Source of the DNA: Bacillota bacterium
Lineage (GTDB): Bacteria > Bacillota > Clostridia > Clostridiales > Clostridiaceae
NCBI GenBank assembly: GCA_021779235.1
Contig: JAJYBA010000012.1
Coordinates: forward strand, 1-19,566
Reading direction: 5' to 3'
DNA: 19,566 nucleotides
Part shown: positions 7,619 through 14,751 of the stretch, piece after piece
Layout: each line of letters opens with the position of its first letter
Position numbering within the stretch: position 1 is the first letter of the stretch
Notes under the pieces: generated by a model
Database searches by the model: none
What the model was told of the DNA's origin: nothing
Seen by the model: only the letters and a program-made list of their open reading frames with translations
Program-made: the position numbers and the translations under genes

Positions 7619-8377
7619 ATGAATGCTAAACAAGTTTTAGAAATTGCGCTTTCTGCGGGTCAAATGCTTATAAGTAATGGTGCAGAAGCATACAGAGTTG
7701 AAGAAACAATTGAAAGGATATGTAATTCCTATAATTTAGAATGTGAATGCTTAGTCATGGCTAAAGGAGTTCTTGTTTCTATCGTAGATGGAAATAACGG
7801 AAAGGTAACTTCACTTAAAAAAATTAGAGTAAGACGTGTAGATTTGTATAGAATAGAACTTATAAATTCTTTTTCGAGAAATATTCAAAATAAACCTATT
7901 TCTTATGAAGAAGCTAGAAAAACACTAAAAGATATAGAGAACGCACCATATTTTACATTCCCAATAAGGTTATTTGCTGCAAGTATGACTTCTTTTATTT
8001 ATACCTTGTTTTTTAATGGTACAATCTATGATGCGGTGGCTTCTGCCACTATAAGCATGGGTATTTATTTTATACTAGAAAAGATATCTCGCGTTGGATT
8101 CTTTCAATTTTTCGAATTTTTCTTCTCGGGTTTTATTATAGGAAGTGTAAGTTTAATTGCAGAAAACTTATTGCCATTTATAAATAAAGGCAATGTTATA
8201 ACGGGAGCTATAATGATATTATTACCAGGGGTAGCACTTACTAATGGTATTAAGGATATTATTTATGATGACTTCATGTCTGGTATGGTTAAATTTGGTG
8301 AAGCAATGCTTATTATAACTGCAATAGGAGCAGGAATTGGTACAGCATTGTCTCTTAGAATAGGAGTGGGCTTATGA
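7619..8377 (+). CDS. ThrE-type threonine/serine exporter, DUF1212 subunit
   Basis: This 252-residue protein corresponds to the N-terminal half of ThrE, including the typical opening ISNGAEAYRVEETIERI (about 19-35). The first 110 residues are soluble; the rest holds about five hydrophobic membrane segments. In ThrE proteins both halves are fused, while many Firmicutes and Enterobacteria (YjjP/YjjB) split them as here. The pair exports small amino or organic acids from the cytoplasm. AAAGAGG precedes the ATG by a normal distance. The gene overlaps the next by four bases (ATGA), typical of translational coupling. Confidence 0.85.
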   Translation: MNAKQVLEIALSAGQMLISNGAEAYRVEETIERICNSYNLECECLVMAKGVLVSIVDGNNGKVTSLKKIRVRRVDLYRIELINSFSRNIQNKPISYEEARKTLKDIENAPYFTFPIRLFAASMTSFIYTLFFNGTIYDAVASATISMGIYFILEKISRVGFFQFFEFFFSGFIIGSVSLIAENLLPFINKGNVITGAIMILLPGVALTNGIKDIIYDDFMSGMVKFGEAMLIITAIGAGIGTALSLRIGVGL

Positions 8378-8826
8378 TAAAACAAATTATATTGGCATTT
8401 TTGGGCAGCGTATTTCCTGTTATTCTTTTTAACATTGATAGAAAAAAGATAATATGGGCTGGTTTTTGCGGAGCTTTTGGCTGGGCAACATATCTTGTAG
8501 TTTATAAATACAATCATAGCCCCGTTATGTCATCTTTTGCGGGAGCTTTTGTTGTGGGAATATATAGTGAGTTTATGTCAAGGAAGCTTAAGACGCCTAC
8601 AATACAATTTTCAATACCGGGAATATTTCCGTTAGTACCAGGTATAACTGCATATAATACTGTAAGTTACATAGTGGAACAGAACTATGCTGCTGCATAC
8701 TCAAAGGGTATGCAAACTGTAGCGGTGGGAGGAGCAATTGGATTTGGCATAATGCTTTCTTCAACAACTTATCGTTTTATATCAAATATAATGAAATCAA
8801 ATAAAGAAAGGAATCTAACACTCTAA
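8374..8826 (+). CDS. ThrE-type threonine/serine exporter, DUF3815 subunit
   Basis: This 150-residue membrane protein corresponds to the C-terminal half of ThrE (YjjB-like), with about four hydrophobic segments. The stretch STPTIQF-like (KTPTIQFSIPGIFPLVPG) is the family signature near residues 73-90. It starts at an ATG overlapping the stop of the previous gene and should form a complex with that product in the cytoplasmic membrane. Its last codons lie in a perfect inverted repeat (8811-8849). Substrate identity (Thr, Ser or a dicarboxylate) cannot be read from sequence. Confidence 0.85.
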   Translation: MIKQIILAFLGSVFPVILFNIDRKKIIWAGFCGAFGWATYLVVYKYNHSPVMSSFAGAFVVGIYSEFMSRKLKTPTIQFSIPGIFPLVPGITAYNTVSYIVEQNYAAAYSKGMQTVAVGGAIGFGIMLSSTTYRFISNIMKSNKERNLTL

Positions 8827-8849
8827 AAGTCCATATAGGTGTTAGATTC
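8811..8849 (+). repeat. Perfect 11-bp inverted repeat across the end of the exporter gene
   Basis: GAATCTAACAC (8811-8821) is exactly complementary to GTGTTAGATTC (8839-8849), with a 17-nt loop holding the stop codon. No T run follows, so it is not a classic terminator. It could stabilise the mRNA 3' end or tune expression of the glycosylase gene 40 bases later. Confidence 0.65.
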
Positions 8850-8887
8850 ATGGCTAAAGACAATTTATGAAACAAAGGAGGGAATCT

Positions 8888-9499
8888 ATGAAGCTAGACA
8901 GAAAATTTTATTCCAGGGAAACGCTGCAGGTGGCTAAAGAGCTTTTAGGAAAGATAATAGTGCATGAAATTAATGGAGTAAAAATAAAAGGACGAATTGT
9001 TGAGACAGAAGCTTATATCGGGGCTATAGATAAAGCATGCCATGCCTATGGTGGAAAAAGAACTCCAAGAATGGAGCCGCTATATGGTAAGCCTGGAATT
9101 GCATATGTGTATTTCATATATGGAATGTATCATTGTTTCAATGTAATAACAAAAGAAGAAGGATCTCCGGAAGGCGTTTTAATTAGAGCTGCTGCGCCAA
9201 TAGAAGGATTAGAAGAAATGTCAAAGCTTAGGTTTGGTAAATCCTATAAGGAATTAACAAAAGCTCAGATAAAAAATTTAACTTCGGGCCCATCTAAATT
9301 ATGCATAGCCTTTAATATAGATAAAAAATGTAATAAACAAGATTTATGCACAAGTACTCTTTACATTGAGGAGCCAGGAGAAATAGATAAATTCGAAATT
9401 ATTGAAACTACAAGAATAGGAATTGATTATGCAGAAGAAGCTAGAGATTTTTTGTGGAGATTTTATATAAAAGATAATCCATGGGTGTCTGCAAAATAG
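8888..9499 (+). CDS. mpg: DNA-3-methyladenine glycosylase (Aag/MPG family)
   Basis: This 203-residue enzyme removes alkylated and deaminated purines such as 3-methyladenine from DNA in base excision repair. It matches human AAG active-site motifs: ETEAYIG with E41 as the catalytic Glu (human E125) and Y43 (Y127), H52 (H136), and Y75 in YVYFIYGMYHCFNV (Y159). Length is normal for bacterial members. The start is ATG 8888, with AAAGGAGGG just upstream; an in-frame ATG at 8867 would put that binding site inside the gene. It lies 61 bases after the exporter genes, possibly co-transcribed, and ends before a terminator-family hairpin. Confidence 0.93.
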   Translation: MKLDRKFYSRETLQVAKELLGKIIVHEINGVKIKGRIVETEAYIGAIDKACHAYGGKRTPRMEPLYGKPGIAYVYFIYGMYHCFNVITKEEGSPEGVLIRAAAPIEGLEEMSKLRFGKSYKELTKAQIKNLTSGPSKLCIAFNIDKKCNKQDLCTSTLYIEEPGEIDKFEIIETTRIGIDYAEEARDFLWRFYIKDNPWVSAK

Positions 9500-9626
9500 C
9501 AAGAATGCTACGACTTGGTAAGTTGATAAGTCTGGTCCCAAAAGCTTTATAAATAATAAAAATGATAGACAAGGAAAATTTTAAGTAGTTAATTTATTGT
9601 AATCGCATAAAATATAAATAATAAGG

Positions 9627-9657
9627 CCATCAGAATTAGAATTCTGATGGATTTTTT
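9627..9657 (+). terminator. Intrinsic terminator, diverged repeat-family copy 4
   Basis: A perfect 10-bp stem CCATCAGAAT / ATTCTGATGG (9627-9636 with 9641-9650), loop TAGA, then TTTTTT. It keeps the AGAAT/ATTCT core and the AAATAATAA flank. The stem base differs from other copies at both arms, so pairing is conserved. It ends the glycosylase transcript. Confidence 0.8.
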
Positions 9658-9748
9658 ATTAAAGTTAATTAATTTTTCCGAAGAATATGTGTTATCATTA
9701 CATAGCCCTAATATAATGGGCTGAAATAATAACAAAGTGGAAGTTGCT

Positions 9749-9768
9749 ACGTGCCACTTAGGTGCCAT
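9749..9768 (+). repeat. GTG/CAC palindromic repeat, partial copy
   Basis: ACGTGCCACTTAGGTGCCAT shares the GTGCCAC and GGTGCCA units with the other copies but is shorter. Confidence 0.4.
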
Positions 9769-9992
9769 ATAGTAATAATTGGAATAATAGTAAATATGTT
9801 TACATTTTGGATTTAAGTATTAATAGAAAATAAGATGAAAATTTGTTATAATATTTATGATTTTTAACGTGGACAAGAAGTAAGCATTAACAAATATGCA
9901 CACAATTAATGTAAATTATATTGAATTAGCTAAAGTAAATTAGAAATTAATTAGATTTTATTAGTAAGTTACAGTTTGTGGAGGGGGAAAAA

Positions 9993-10385
9993 ATGTTTTA
10001 TTTTGTGAAAGACATAGAAGACAATGTGATGAATGTAAATTCTTTGTACGAAGTTCCATTTTTAGAAGAAGCCATATATAATATGTCATTAGAAAAAATG
10101 GTTAAAGAGTATGAGAATATTAAAAAGTGGTTTATGATAAATAAAATGATTAACAATTTTCAGCTTAAAGGTGTTGCAGGAAAAGAGTTGGAGTTTTTTC
10201 TTATAGAGAATATTCCTTATGAGGATATGGATTATACTCATGATATTCTTCGTAATAGAATTAAACAAAAAATGGGATCAGAATTTGAAGAATATGAATA
10301 TAATTTGAGATTGAGATTAAGTAGGACATGCTCTAAGATTTTATTCAACACTAAGGTAAAACATATTTTAAAAGATTGGATGTAA
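9993..10385 (+). CDS. Hypothetical protein, 130 residues
   Basis: I do not recognise this protein. The start is ATG 9993, with GGAGGGGG at 9980-9987; the in-frame GTG at 9978 would overlap the binding site. It is mostly helical, acidic in the first half and basic at the C-terminus (LRLRLSRTCSK...KVKHILKDW), with repeated Met, Asn and Tyr. No signal peptide or membrane segment is seen. It is a single gene between the glycosylase terminator and the promoter of the Nif3 leader. No terminator is seen directly after it, so its transcript may run into the leader RNA. Confidence 0.65.
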   Translation: MFYFVKDIEDNVMNVNSLYEVPFLEEAIYNMSLEKMVKEYENIKKWFMINKMINNFQLKGVAGKELEFFLIENIPYEDMDYTHDILRNRIKQKMGSEFEEYEYNLRLRLSRTCSKILFNTKVKHILKDWM

Positions 10386-10399
10386 GTTAAATGTGTATA

Positions 10400-10428
10400 T
10401 TGACAATATATTTACTATAATGTAATAT
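10400..10428 (+). promoter_or_regulatory. Strong promoter upstream of the Nif3-gene leader
   Basis: TTGACA (10400-10405), 17-bp spacer, TAATAT (10423-10428). The -35 box is perfect. Transcription would start near 10435. Confidence 0.75.
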
Positions 10429-10434
10429 ATATCT

Positions 10435-10541
10435 AAATAAGGTGAGTGTGCCTAAGCATTAGCAAGCGGTACAGGGAACTATCCTACACGTAGATATAAC
10501 TCTACGGAGTCACTTCACAAGTGATTTCGTGGAGTTTTTTT
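10435..10541 (+). ncRNA. Structured leader RNA with terminator (candidate attenuator or small RNA)
   Basis: About 105 bases between a strong promoter and the Nif3 gene. The 3' part is an 18-bp hairpin (10498-10515 with 10519-10536, a few G-U pairs, loop CAC) followed by seven T: an efficient terminator placed before, not after, a gene. CGTAG at 10489-10493 can pair with CTACG at 10502-10506. That pairing would consume the terminator's 5' arm, so it acts as an antiterminator candidate. The 5' part can form CTAA-GCA-TTAG (10452-10462), AGGG/ATCCT (10473-10485) and GTGT/ACAC (10446-10449 with 10486-10489). I could not match it to a known riboswitch, T-box or leader. It may be a riboswitch or a free-standing small RNA. 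Confidence 0.6.
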
Positions 10542-10572
10542 GTGTTGAAAAATTAAAAAGGGGGTATAAATT

Positions 10573-11328
10573 ATGTTAGTTAAGGACTTTGAAAACTTTA
10601 TTTATGATACATTTACTAAAGAAAAATTAGAAATTGTAAAAGACAAAGGTGAATATGGATTTACTAATATAGGTTATGAAGAAATTATAAAAGTAGGCTA
10701 TTGTACTAATTTAACCATTGAATCTGCTGAAGAGTCAGCAAGAAATCATGTTAATTTATTAATAACTCATCATGATGCTTGGGAATGGATGACTGGTATA
10801 AAGGCAGAGGCACTTGAAATTCTAAACCAAAATAAGATAACACATTTTTATATACATTTACCACTGGATGATGCTGAGTTTGGTAATAACACTTCAATCT
10901 TAAGAAGACTCGGATTTGAAGTTATAGACAAATTTTCTAATGATGAAGGAATGTATTGTGGAAGAATAGGAGAAAGAGATAGGGCCATAACATTTGAAAA
11001 CCTTGTTACTAAAATAGAAGGGCTGTTAGACGAGCCAGTGCATGCATGGAAGAATAATGATAGATTAATTAAAAGAATAGGAGTAGTAACAGGGGCAGGG
11101 TTTTCTGCCATAGATGTAAAAGATGCCAGGGATTTAGGTTGCGATTTATATTTAACTGGTGAAAAAATACTTTATACTGTTCAGTATGCAAAGTATTGCA
11201 AAATAGACCTTGTAGTTGGTAGTCACACATTTACTGAAATCTTTGGACTTGAGACTTTAGCTAAAATGCTTAGTGAAAAATATCCTATGTTAGAGATTGT
11301 GAGAATTAGTGAGGAGCACATTGAGTAA
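10573..11328 (+). CDS. Nif3-like dinuclear metal centre protein
   Basis: This 251-residue protein belongs to the Nif3/YqfO family, sometimes annotated as GTP cyclohydrolase I type 2, although function is unsettled. Metal-binding landmarks are visible: LLITHHDAW near 58-66 (two His), VTGAGFSAID, DLYLTGE and GSHTFTEIFGLETLA near the C-terminus (His and Glu). Members form hexameric rings with two metals per subunit. Length equals that of the short family form, without the inserted PII-like domain of Bacillus YqfO. AAAAGGGGG precedes the ATG. In many Firmicutes the gene lies with trmK near sigA; here it stands alone behind a structured leader. Confidence 0.88.
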   Translation: MLVKDFENFIYDTFTKEKLEIVKDKGEYGFTNIGYEEIIKVGYCTNLTIESAEESARNHVNLLITHHDAWEWMTGIKAEALEILNQNKITHFYIHLPLDDAEFGNNTSILRRLGFEVIDKFSNDEGMYCGRIGERDRAITFENLVTKIEGLLDEPVHAWKNNDRLIKRIGVVTGAGFSAIDVKDARDLGCDLYLTGEKILYTVQYAKYCKIDLVVGSHTFTEIFGLETLAKMLSEKYPMLEIVRISEEHIE

Positions 11329-11402
11329 AGTATTTGTTTATAGGAATCTTGAATTTAAGAATATAGTGAAAACACTTGTTGAATTTTAAAATGCAAATAA
11401 TA

Positions 11403-11440
11403 AAAAGCATTCAATCTTCATTAGGATTGAGTGCTTTTGC
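11403..11440. terminator. Bidirectional terminator overlapping the XRE regulator's 3' end
   Basis: A 14-bp stem AAAAGCATTCAATC / GATTGAGTGCTTTT (11403-11416 with 11425-11438, one G-U pair), loop of eight. It ends the Nif3 gene. On the minus strand the regulator's stop codon (11423-11421) is in the loop, so its last codons form one stem arm. The stem is not of the repeat family, but the flank AAATAATAA precedes it. Confidence 0.8.
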
Positions 11441-12281
11441 TTTGTATAAAATTATATGCTGTTTCATCTTCAGCTTGAGATATTTTAATATTACCAAAAG
11501 AATTCTCTTCAACATAAAAGCTCAGAAGTTCTTTTAAATTTGCAAAATTTGCTCTTCTATCTATTTGCATTTTACTGAAAAGAATCTTTTGACAGCAAGG
11601 TTTACTGTTTGCATCGGAGGCTAATGATAACATTGATAGGCCACCAACATATCGACCTTTATTAATATTAGGTTTTATCATAGATATGTGTGCATTACCG
11701 TCTTCTGCACTATGTAGATTAAGGGATACTAGCTTATCTGAAATAGAATAATTTCCACTAAAGTGCTTAATTACTGTGTTATTTGAATGTATTTTAAATA
11801 CAGCGTTATTATTAAAAAATTCAATAGTCCCTTCATGGATAGTCCCTTCTTTTGTCATATTAGTTACTAGAAAATAAACATAGTACCTTTCTTCGAATAT
11901 ATTACAGTTAGGATTTTCATTATTCCCAATGTCTAAAGAAGTTAACCTAGCACTGAGAAACTTGGCTAAATCTATTTTATAAATTTCACAAATGTATATC
12001 AATGTCTCTATATTTGGAATTGGATTTCCAGATTTATATTTTGATAGTAAATCTTCTGAAACACCTATTTTCTTAGAAAGATTTTTCTGTGTGGATTCTA
12101 TTTGAATAAGTTTCTTAAGATTATATGCAATTGTCTTCTTGGTTTTATCAAGTATTTTTTGTTTAGCTATTGCTACTAAGTTGTTATTAATAATGTGATC
12201 ATTAGAATAATTTTTGATTTCTTTTAAATCTTTTTTTATTTTAATATCTAATTCTTCTAAATCGTCTATCTCATTTCTCAA
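11421..12281 (-). CDS. XRE-type helix-turn-helix regulator with unknown C-terminal domain
   Basis: The protein has 286 residues: a charged, helical N-terminal stretch (1-50), a Cro/C1-type HTH at about 52-110 (TQKNLSKKIGVSEDLLSKYKSG then PNIETLIYICEIYKIDLAKFL), and a 170-residue beta-rich C-terminal domain (FEERYYVYFLVTNMTKEG...EGTIEFFNN) that I cannot assign. That domain may bind a ligand. The start is TTG at 12281, since GGAGG lies seven bases upstream and no ATG or GTG is suitably placed. Two palindromes in its promoter (12324-12353) suggest autoregulation. It is divergent from the small peptide and MraY-family gene, which it may control; that is inference. Confidence 0.8.
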   Translation of the reverse strand: MRNEIDDLEELDIKIKKDLKEIKNYSNDHIINNNLVAIAKQKILDKTKKTIAYNLKKLIQIESTQKNLSKKIGVSEDLLSKYKSGNPIPNIETLIYICEIYKIDLAKFLSARLTSLDIGNNENPNCNIFEERYYVYFLVTNMTKEGTIHEGTIEFFNNNAVFKIHSNNTVIKHFSGNYSISDKLVSLNLHSAEDGNAHISMIKPNINKGRYVGGLSMLSLASDANSKPCCQKILFSKMQIDRRANFANLKELLSFYVEENSFGNIKISQAEDETAYNFIQSKSTQS

Positions 12282-12323
12282 TGCAATTCCTCCAATAATA
12301 CTTTAAATTTTAATATAGTATAT

Positions 12324-12353
12324 TTCAACTTAATTGAATTATTTTCAATTGAA
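12324..12353. promoter_or_regulatory. Paired TTCAA/TTGAA palindromes, candidate operator
   Basis: TTCAA-CTTAA-TTGAA (12324-12338) and TTCAATTGAA (12344-12353) share half-sites and have centres about 17-18 bases apart. They lie in the intergenic region just upstream of the XRE regulator's start codon, where a dimeric repressor would bind. Confidence 0.45.
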
Positions 12354-12396
12354 TATTTGATGTTCCTCTATTTTATCTGATTTTAGTATATATGTA

Positions 12397-12425
12397 TTGA
12401 GTTCAGTTTGTATATAAATTATTAT
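12397..12425 (+). promoter_or_regulatory. Promoter toward the small peptide and MraY-family gene
   Basis: TTGAGT (12397-12402), 17-bp spacer, TATTAT (12420-12425). The resulting leader of about 100 bases holds a perfect 8-bp hairpin ATGGATTT / AAATCCAT (12472-12479 with 12487-12494), with no T run. Confidence 0.5.
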
Positions 12426-12530
12426 ATCAATGAAAGTTAACTAAAAATTCATTATTTATATTTTAAGGGTTATGGATTTAATTGTCAAATCCATGTTCCT
12501 GATATCTAATTTAACGAGAGGAGAGATAGA

Positions 12531-12593
12531 ATGATACGAATAAGAAATATTGAAGTTTTCTTGTTTCACTCTGGAAGTGCAGATTCTTACTAA
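12531..12593 (+). CDS. Possible 20-residue leader peptide upstream of mraY-like gene
   Basis: The frame MIRIRNIEVFLFHSGSADSY starts at ATG 12531, five to six bases after GAGAGGAGAG, a strong ribosome binding site. It ends 72 bases before the MraY-family start. A good binding site in a region otherwise without genes suggests translation. It may be a leader peptide for the transferase gene, a regulatory or signal peptide, or chance. No conserved family is recognised. Confidence 0.4.
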   Translation: MIRIRNIEVFLFHSGSADSY

Positions 12594-12665
12594 ATTAAAG
12601 AAAACTGATTATATATATAAATGACAGAACGATAAGCAATAAAAAATTAAGAAGGGATGTTTATT

Positions 12666-13625
12666 ATGAGCACCATATTTTATTTTGCATTAGTTACATT
12701 TTTTATATCAATACTTATAGGAGCACTTTTTATTCCATTGGCTCTTAAATTTAAATTAGGTCAGCACATAAGGGAAGGGACACCAGAAACCCATAAGGCA
12801 AAAGAAGGAACACCTACCTTTGGTGGTTTTATATTTATTATTTCATCTGCGATAACTATGTTACTAATTGTGAGACATTTTGATCATGAGACTAAAATTG
12901 CTTTATATTCCCTTATAGTTTTTGGGTTTGTTGGCTTTATAGATGATAGTTTGAAAACTCTACATGAACACAATGAAGGAATTACCCCTATGCAGAAAAT
13001 CATTCTCTTACTTATTCCATCCTGTTATTTTGCATACTACGGGTATATGAACCCCTCAATTGGGACATTAATAATAATTCCATTTCAAATGGGTGTAGTG
13101 GACCTAGGGGTATTTTACATGCCATTCATTATATTTTTTTATGTAGCTACCACAAATGCAGTTAATCTAACTGATGGACTAGATGGGTTAGCGGGATCTG
13201 TTACTATACTAGTAATGGTGTTTTTTACAATAGTTAGTTTTCATTTTGAAAAGTATTCCTTATCAATATTTTGTGGAGTATTATCAGCAGCACTTTTAGG
13301 TTTTTTAAGATACAATGCATTTCCTGCTAAAATAATTATGGGAGATACTGGAGCATTAGCTCTTGGTGGTACGATAGCAACAGTTGCACTAATTCTTAAA
13401 CTCCCATTAATAGTAGCATTGGTTGGCGGTATTTATGTATTCGAAACTATAACTACAATAATTCAAAAGATAGTTTTTAGGCTTACAGGTGGCAAACGAG
13501 TGTTTAAGAGGACACCTATTCATCACTCCTATGAGTTATCAGGATGGCATGAGACGAAAATAGTGTCTGTATTTTCTATTGCAACTATAATCTTGTGTAT
13601 AATCGGTTTATTGTCATTATTTTAA
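12666..13625 (+). CDS. mraY: MraY-family phospho-N-acetylmuramoyl-pentapeptide transferase
   Basis: This 319-residue polytopic membrane enzyme matches MraY, which transfers phospho-MurNAc-pentapeptide from UDP to undecaprenyl phosphate to make lipid I. Motifs: FIDDSLK with D93 and D94, NAVNLTDGLDGLAG at 164-177, MGDTGALALGG at 225-235 (D227), and PIHHSYELSGWHE (H286, H287). The third residue of the usual HHH motif is Ser. About ten hydrophobic segments are present. ATG 12666 is preferred since GAAGGG (12651-12656) is well spaced; ATG 12657 abuts it. It stands apart from murF/murD/ftsW. It could be the sole mraY displaced from that cluster, or a paralogue. An upstream peptide and divergent regulator suggest dedicated control. 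Confidence 0.85.
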   Translation: MSTIFYFALVTFFISILIGALFIPLALKFKLGQHIREGTPETHKAKEGTPTFGGFIFIISSAITMLLIVRHFDHETKIALYSLIVFGFVGFIDDSLKTLHEHNEGITPMQKIILLLIPSCYFAYYGYMNPSIGTLIIIPFQMGVVDLGVFYMPFIIFFYVATTNAVNLTDGLDGLAGSVTILVMVFFTIVSFHFEKYSLSIFCGVLSAALLGFLRYNAFPAKIIMGDTGALALGGTIATVALILKLPLIVALVGGIYVFETITTIIQKIVFRLTGGKRVFKRTPIHHSYELSGWHETKIVSVFSIATIILCIIGLLSLF

Positions 13626-13642
13626 ATTTATTTAGTAGTTAC

Positions 13643-13669
13643 TAAAGTTTTTTTTCTAATGTACGATAA
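13643..13669 (+). promoter_or_regulatory. Sigma-D (flagellar/autolysin) type promoter
   Basis: TAAA (13643-13646), 15-bp spacer, TACGATAA (13662-13669) fits the sigma-D pattern TAAA-N15-GCCGATAA with six of eight -10 bases. The ATG of the lysozyme-like gene lies 43 bases on. A short hairpin with T run (13631-13655) that may end the MraY transcript overlaps the -35 box. Confidence 0.5.
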
Positions 13670-13712
13670 TAAGTATAGCGAGAAAAAAATTTATATAAAA
13701 TAGGTGATAGTG

Positions 13713-14657
13713 ATGGCATTATCTTCAAATATAATTAACAATACGCTGTTAAATCAATATGCAGCACAAATAAAAAATAATAATATTAATTCTGATAAAA
13801 GCACAACTGACTTTGAGCATGATAAAGCAATGCAGGATTTGGCGTTTCAAACAATGCTCAGCCAAATGATGGATAGCTCGGGTAATTCCATGATGGCGGA
13901 GCTTATGTCTACTGCCTTATCAAAGCAAGATTCTTTTAGTTTGGATGATTCGTTAGGTACCGTAAGTAATTTTAACTCAATTATGAGGGGCGCGTCGCAG
14001 TCATTATTTAATGATAACAGTGAAGTCACAGATAATGTGTTTAGCGGACTTGGGTCCACAGCAGCTAAATATGAATCTAATTCTAATCCAGGAACAATAA
14101 GTAATACACCTGGTGATTATGGTGGAAAGTCCTATGGAACTTGGCAGTTTTCTTCAAAAACAGGTTCTTTAGATTCTTTTATCAATTCACTTAGTGGAAA
14201 GGATAATGACTTATATTCAAAACTATCAGAGGCAAAAGCTAAAGATGGTAATAGATTTGGTACGAATTTTGATACTGCATGGACTAGTGTTGCTTTATCT
14301 GATAAAGATAAATTCTTAAAGCTGCAGCAGGATTATGTAAAACAAAACTATTACGATGCAGCAGCAAAAGATTTAAAGACAAAGTATGGTTTTGATATAA
14401 GCAAAAAAAGCGATGCGCTAAAGGAAAGTTTGTGGTCTACAGTAGTTCAGCATGGGGTTGGAGGAACTTCATCCGTGTTCTCAAAGTTGAATTTAAATAA
14501 TAGTGACCGTAATATCATAAATGATTTATATAATGAACGTCAAAAAGTTAACGTTTATTTTAGAGATAGCTCACCAGGAGTAAGACAAAGTGTGTACAAT
14601 AGGTTTACGAGAGAAAAGCAAGATATGATGAATATGTTAAATGGAGAGTCAGCTTAA
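13713..14657 (+). CDS. Putative lysozyme-like peptidoglycan hydrolase
   Basis: The protein has 314 residues and no signal peptide. The N-terminal 110 residues are helical, Ser/Met/Gln-rich and low in complexity (AFQTMLSQMMDSSGNSM), reminiscent of the rod-binding part of FlgJ and of clostridial autolysins. A lysozyme/transglycosylase-like domain follows: KYESNSNPGTISNTPGD (probable catalytic E121), then GGKSYGTWQFSS (138-148). The rest (VVQHGVGG and onwards) is helical. Similar domains occur in phage tail lysozymes and clostridial proteins annotated VgrG-like, so the name is tentative. The start is ATG 13713, with AGGTGAT upstream. A sigma-D-like promoter suggests expression with motility genes and a role in wall turnover or cell separation. 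No transport signal is visible. Confidence 0.6.
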   Translation: MALSSNIINNTLLNQYAAQIKNNNINSDKSTTDFEHDKAMQDLAFQTMLSQMMDSSGNSMMAELMSTALSKQDSFSLDDSLGTVSNFNSIMRGASQSLFNDNSEVTDNVFSGLGSTAAKYESNSNPGTISNTPGDYGGKSYGTWQFSSKTGSLDSFINSLSGKDNDLYSKLSEAKAKDGNRFGTNFDTAWTSVALSDKDKFLKLQQDYVKQNYYDAAAKDLKTKYGFDISKKSDALKESLWSTVVQHGVGGTSSVFSKLNLNNSDRNIINDLYNERQKVNVYFRDSSPGVRQSVYNRFTREKQDMMNMLNGESA

Positions 14658-14685
14658 TAAATGCTTAATCAATAAAAGTATAAAG

Positions 14686-14720
14686 AAATCCTATAGAATG
14701 AATATTCTGTTGGATTTTTT
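14686..14720 (+). terminator. Intrinsic terminator, repeat-family copy 5
   Basis: AAATCCTATAGAAT (14686-14699) pairs with ATTCTGTTGGATTT (14704-14717) with one mismatch and one G-U pair, followed by T's. It ends the lysozyme-like gene. Confidence 0.75.
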
Positions 14721-14751
14721 TACTTTATAAAAAATTATTGAATATAAAAAT

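Larger units (their letters stand above)
9500..9992. other. Intergenic region between glycosylase and 130-residue gene
   Basis: It holds a terminator (9627-9657), a GTG/CAC repeat copy (9749-9768) and a weak possible promoter for the next gene: TAGAAA (9824-9829), 17 bp, TATAAT (9847-9852). No convincing open reading frame or RNA gene is seen. Confidence 0.5.
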
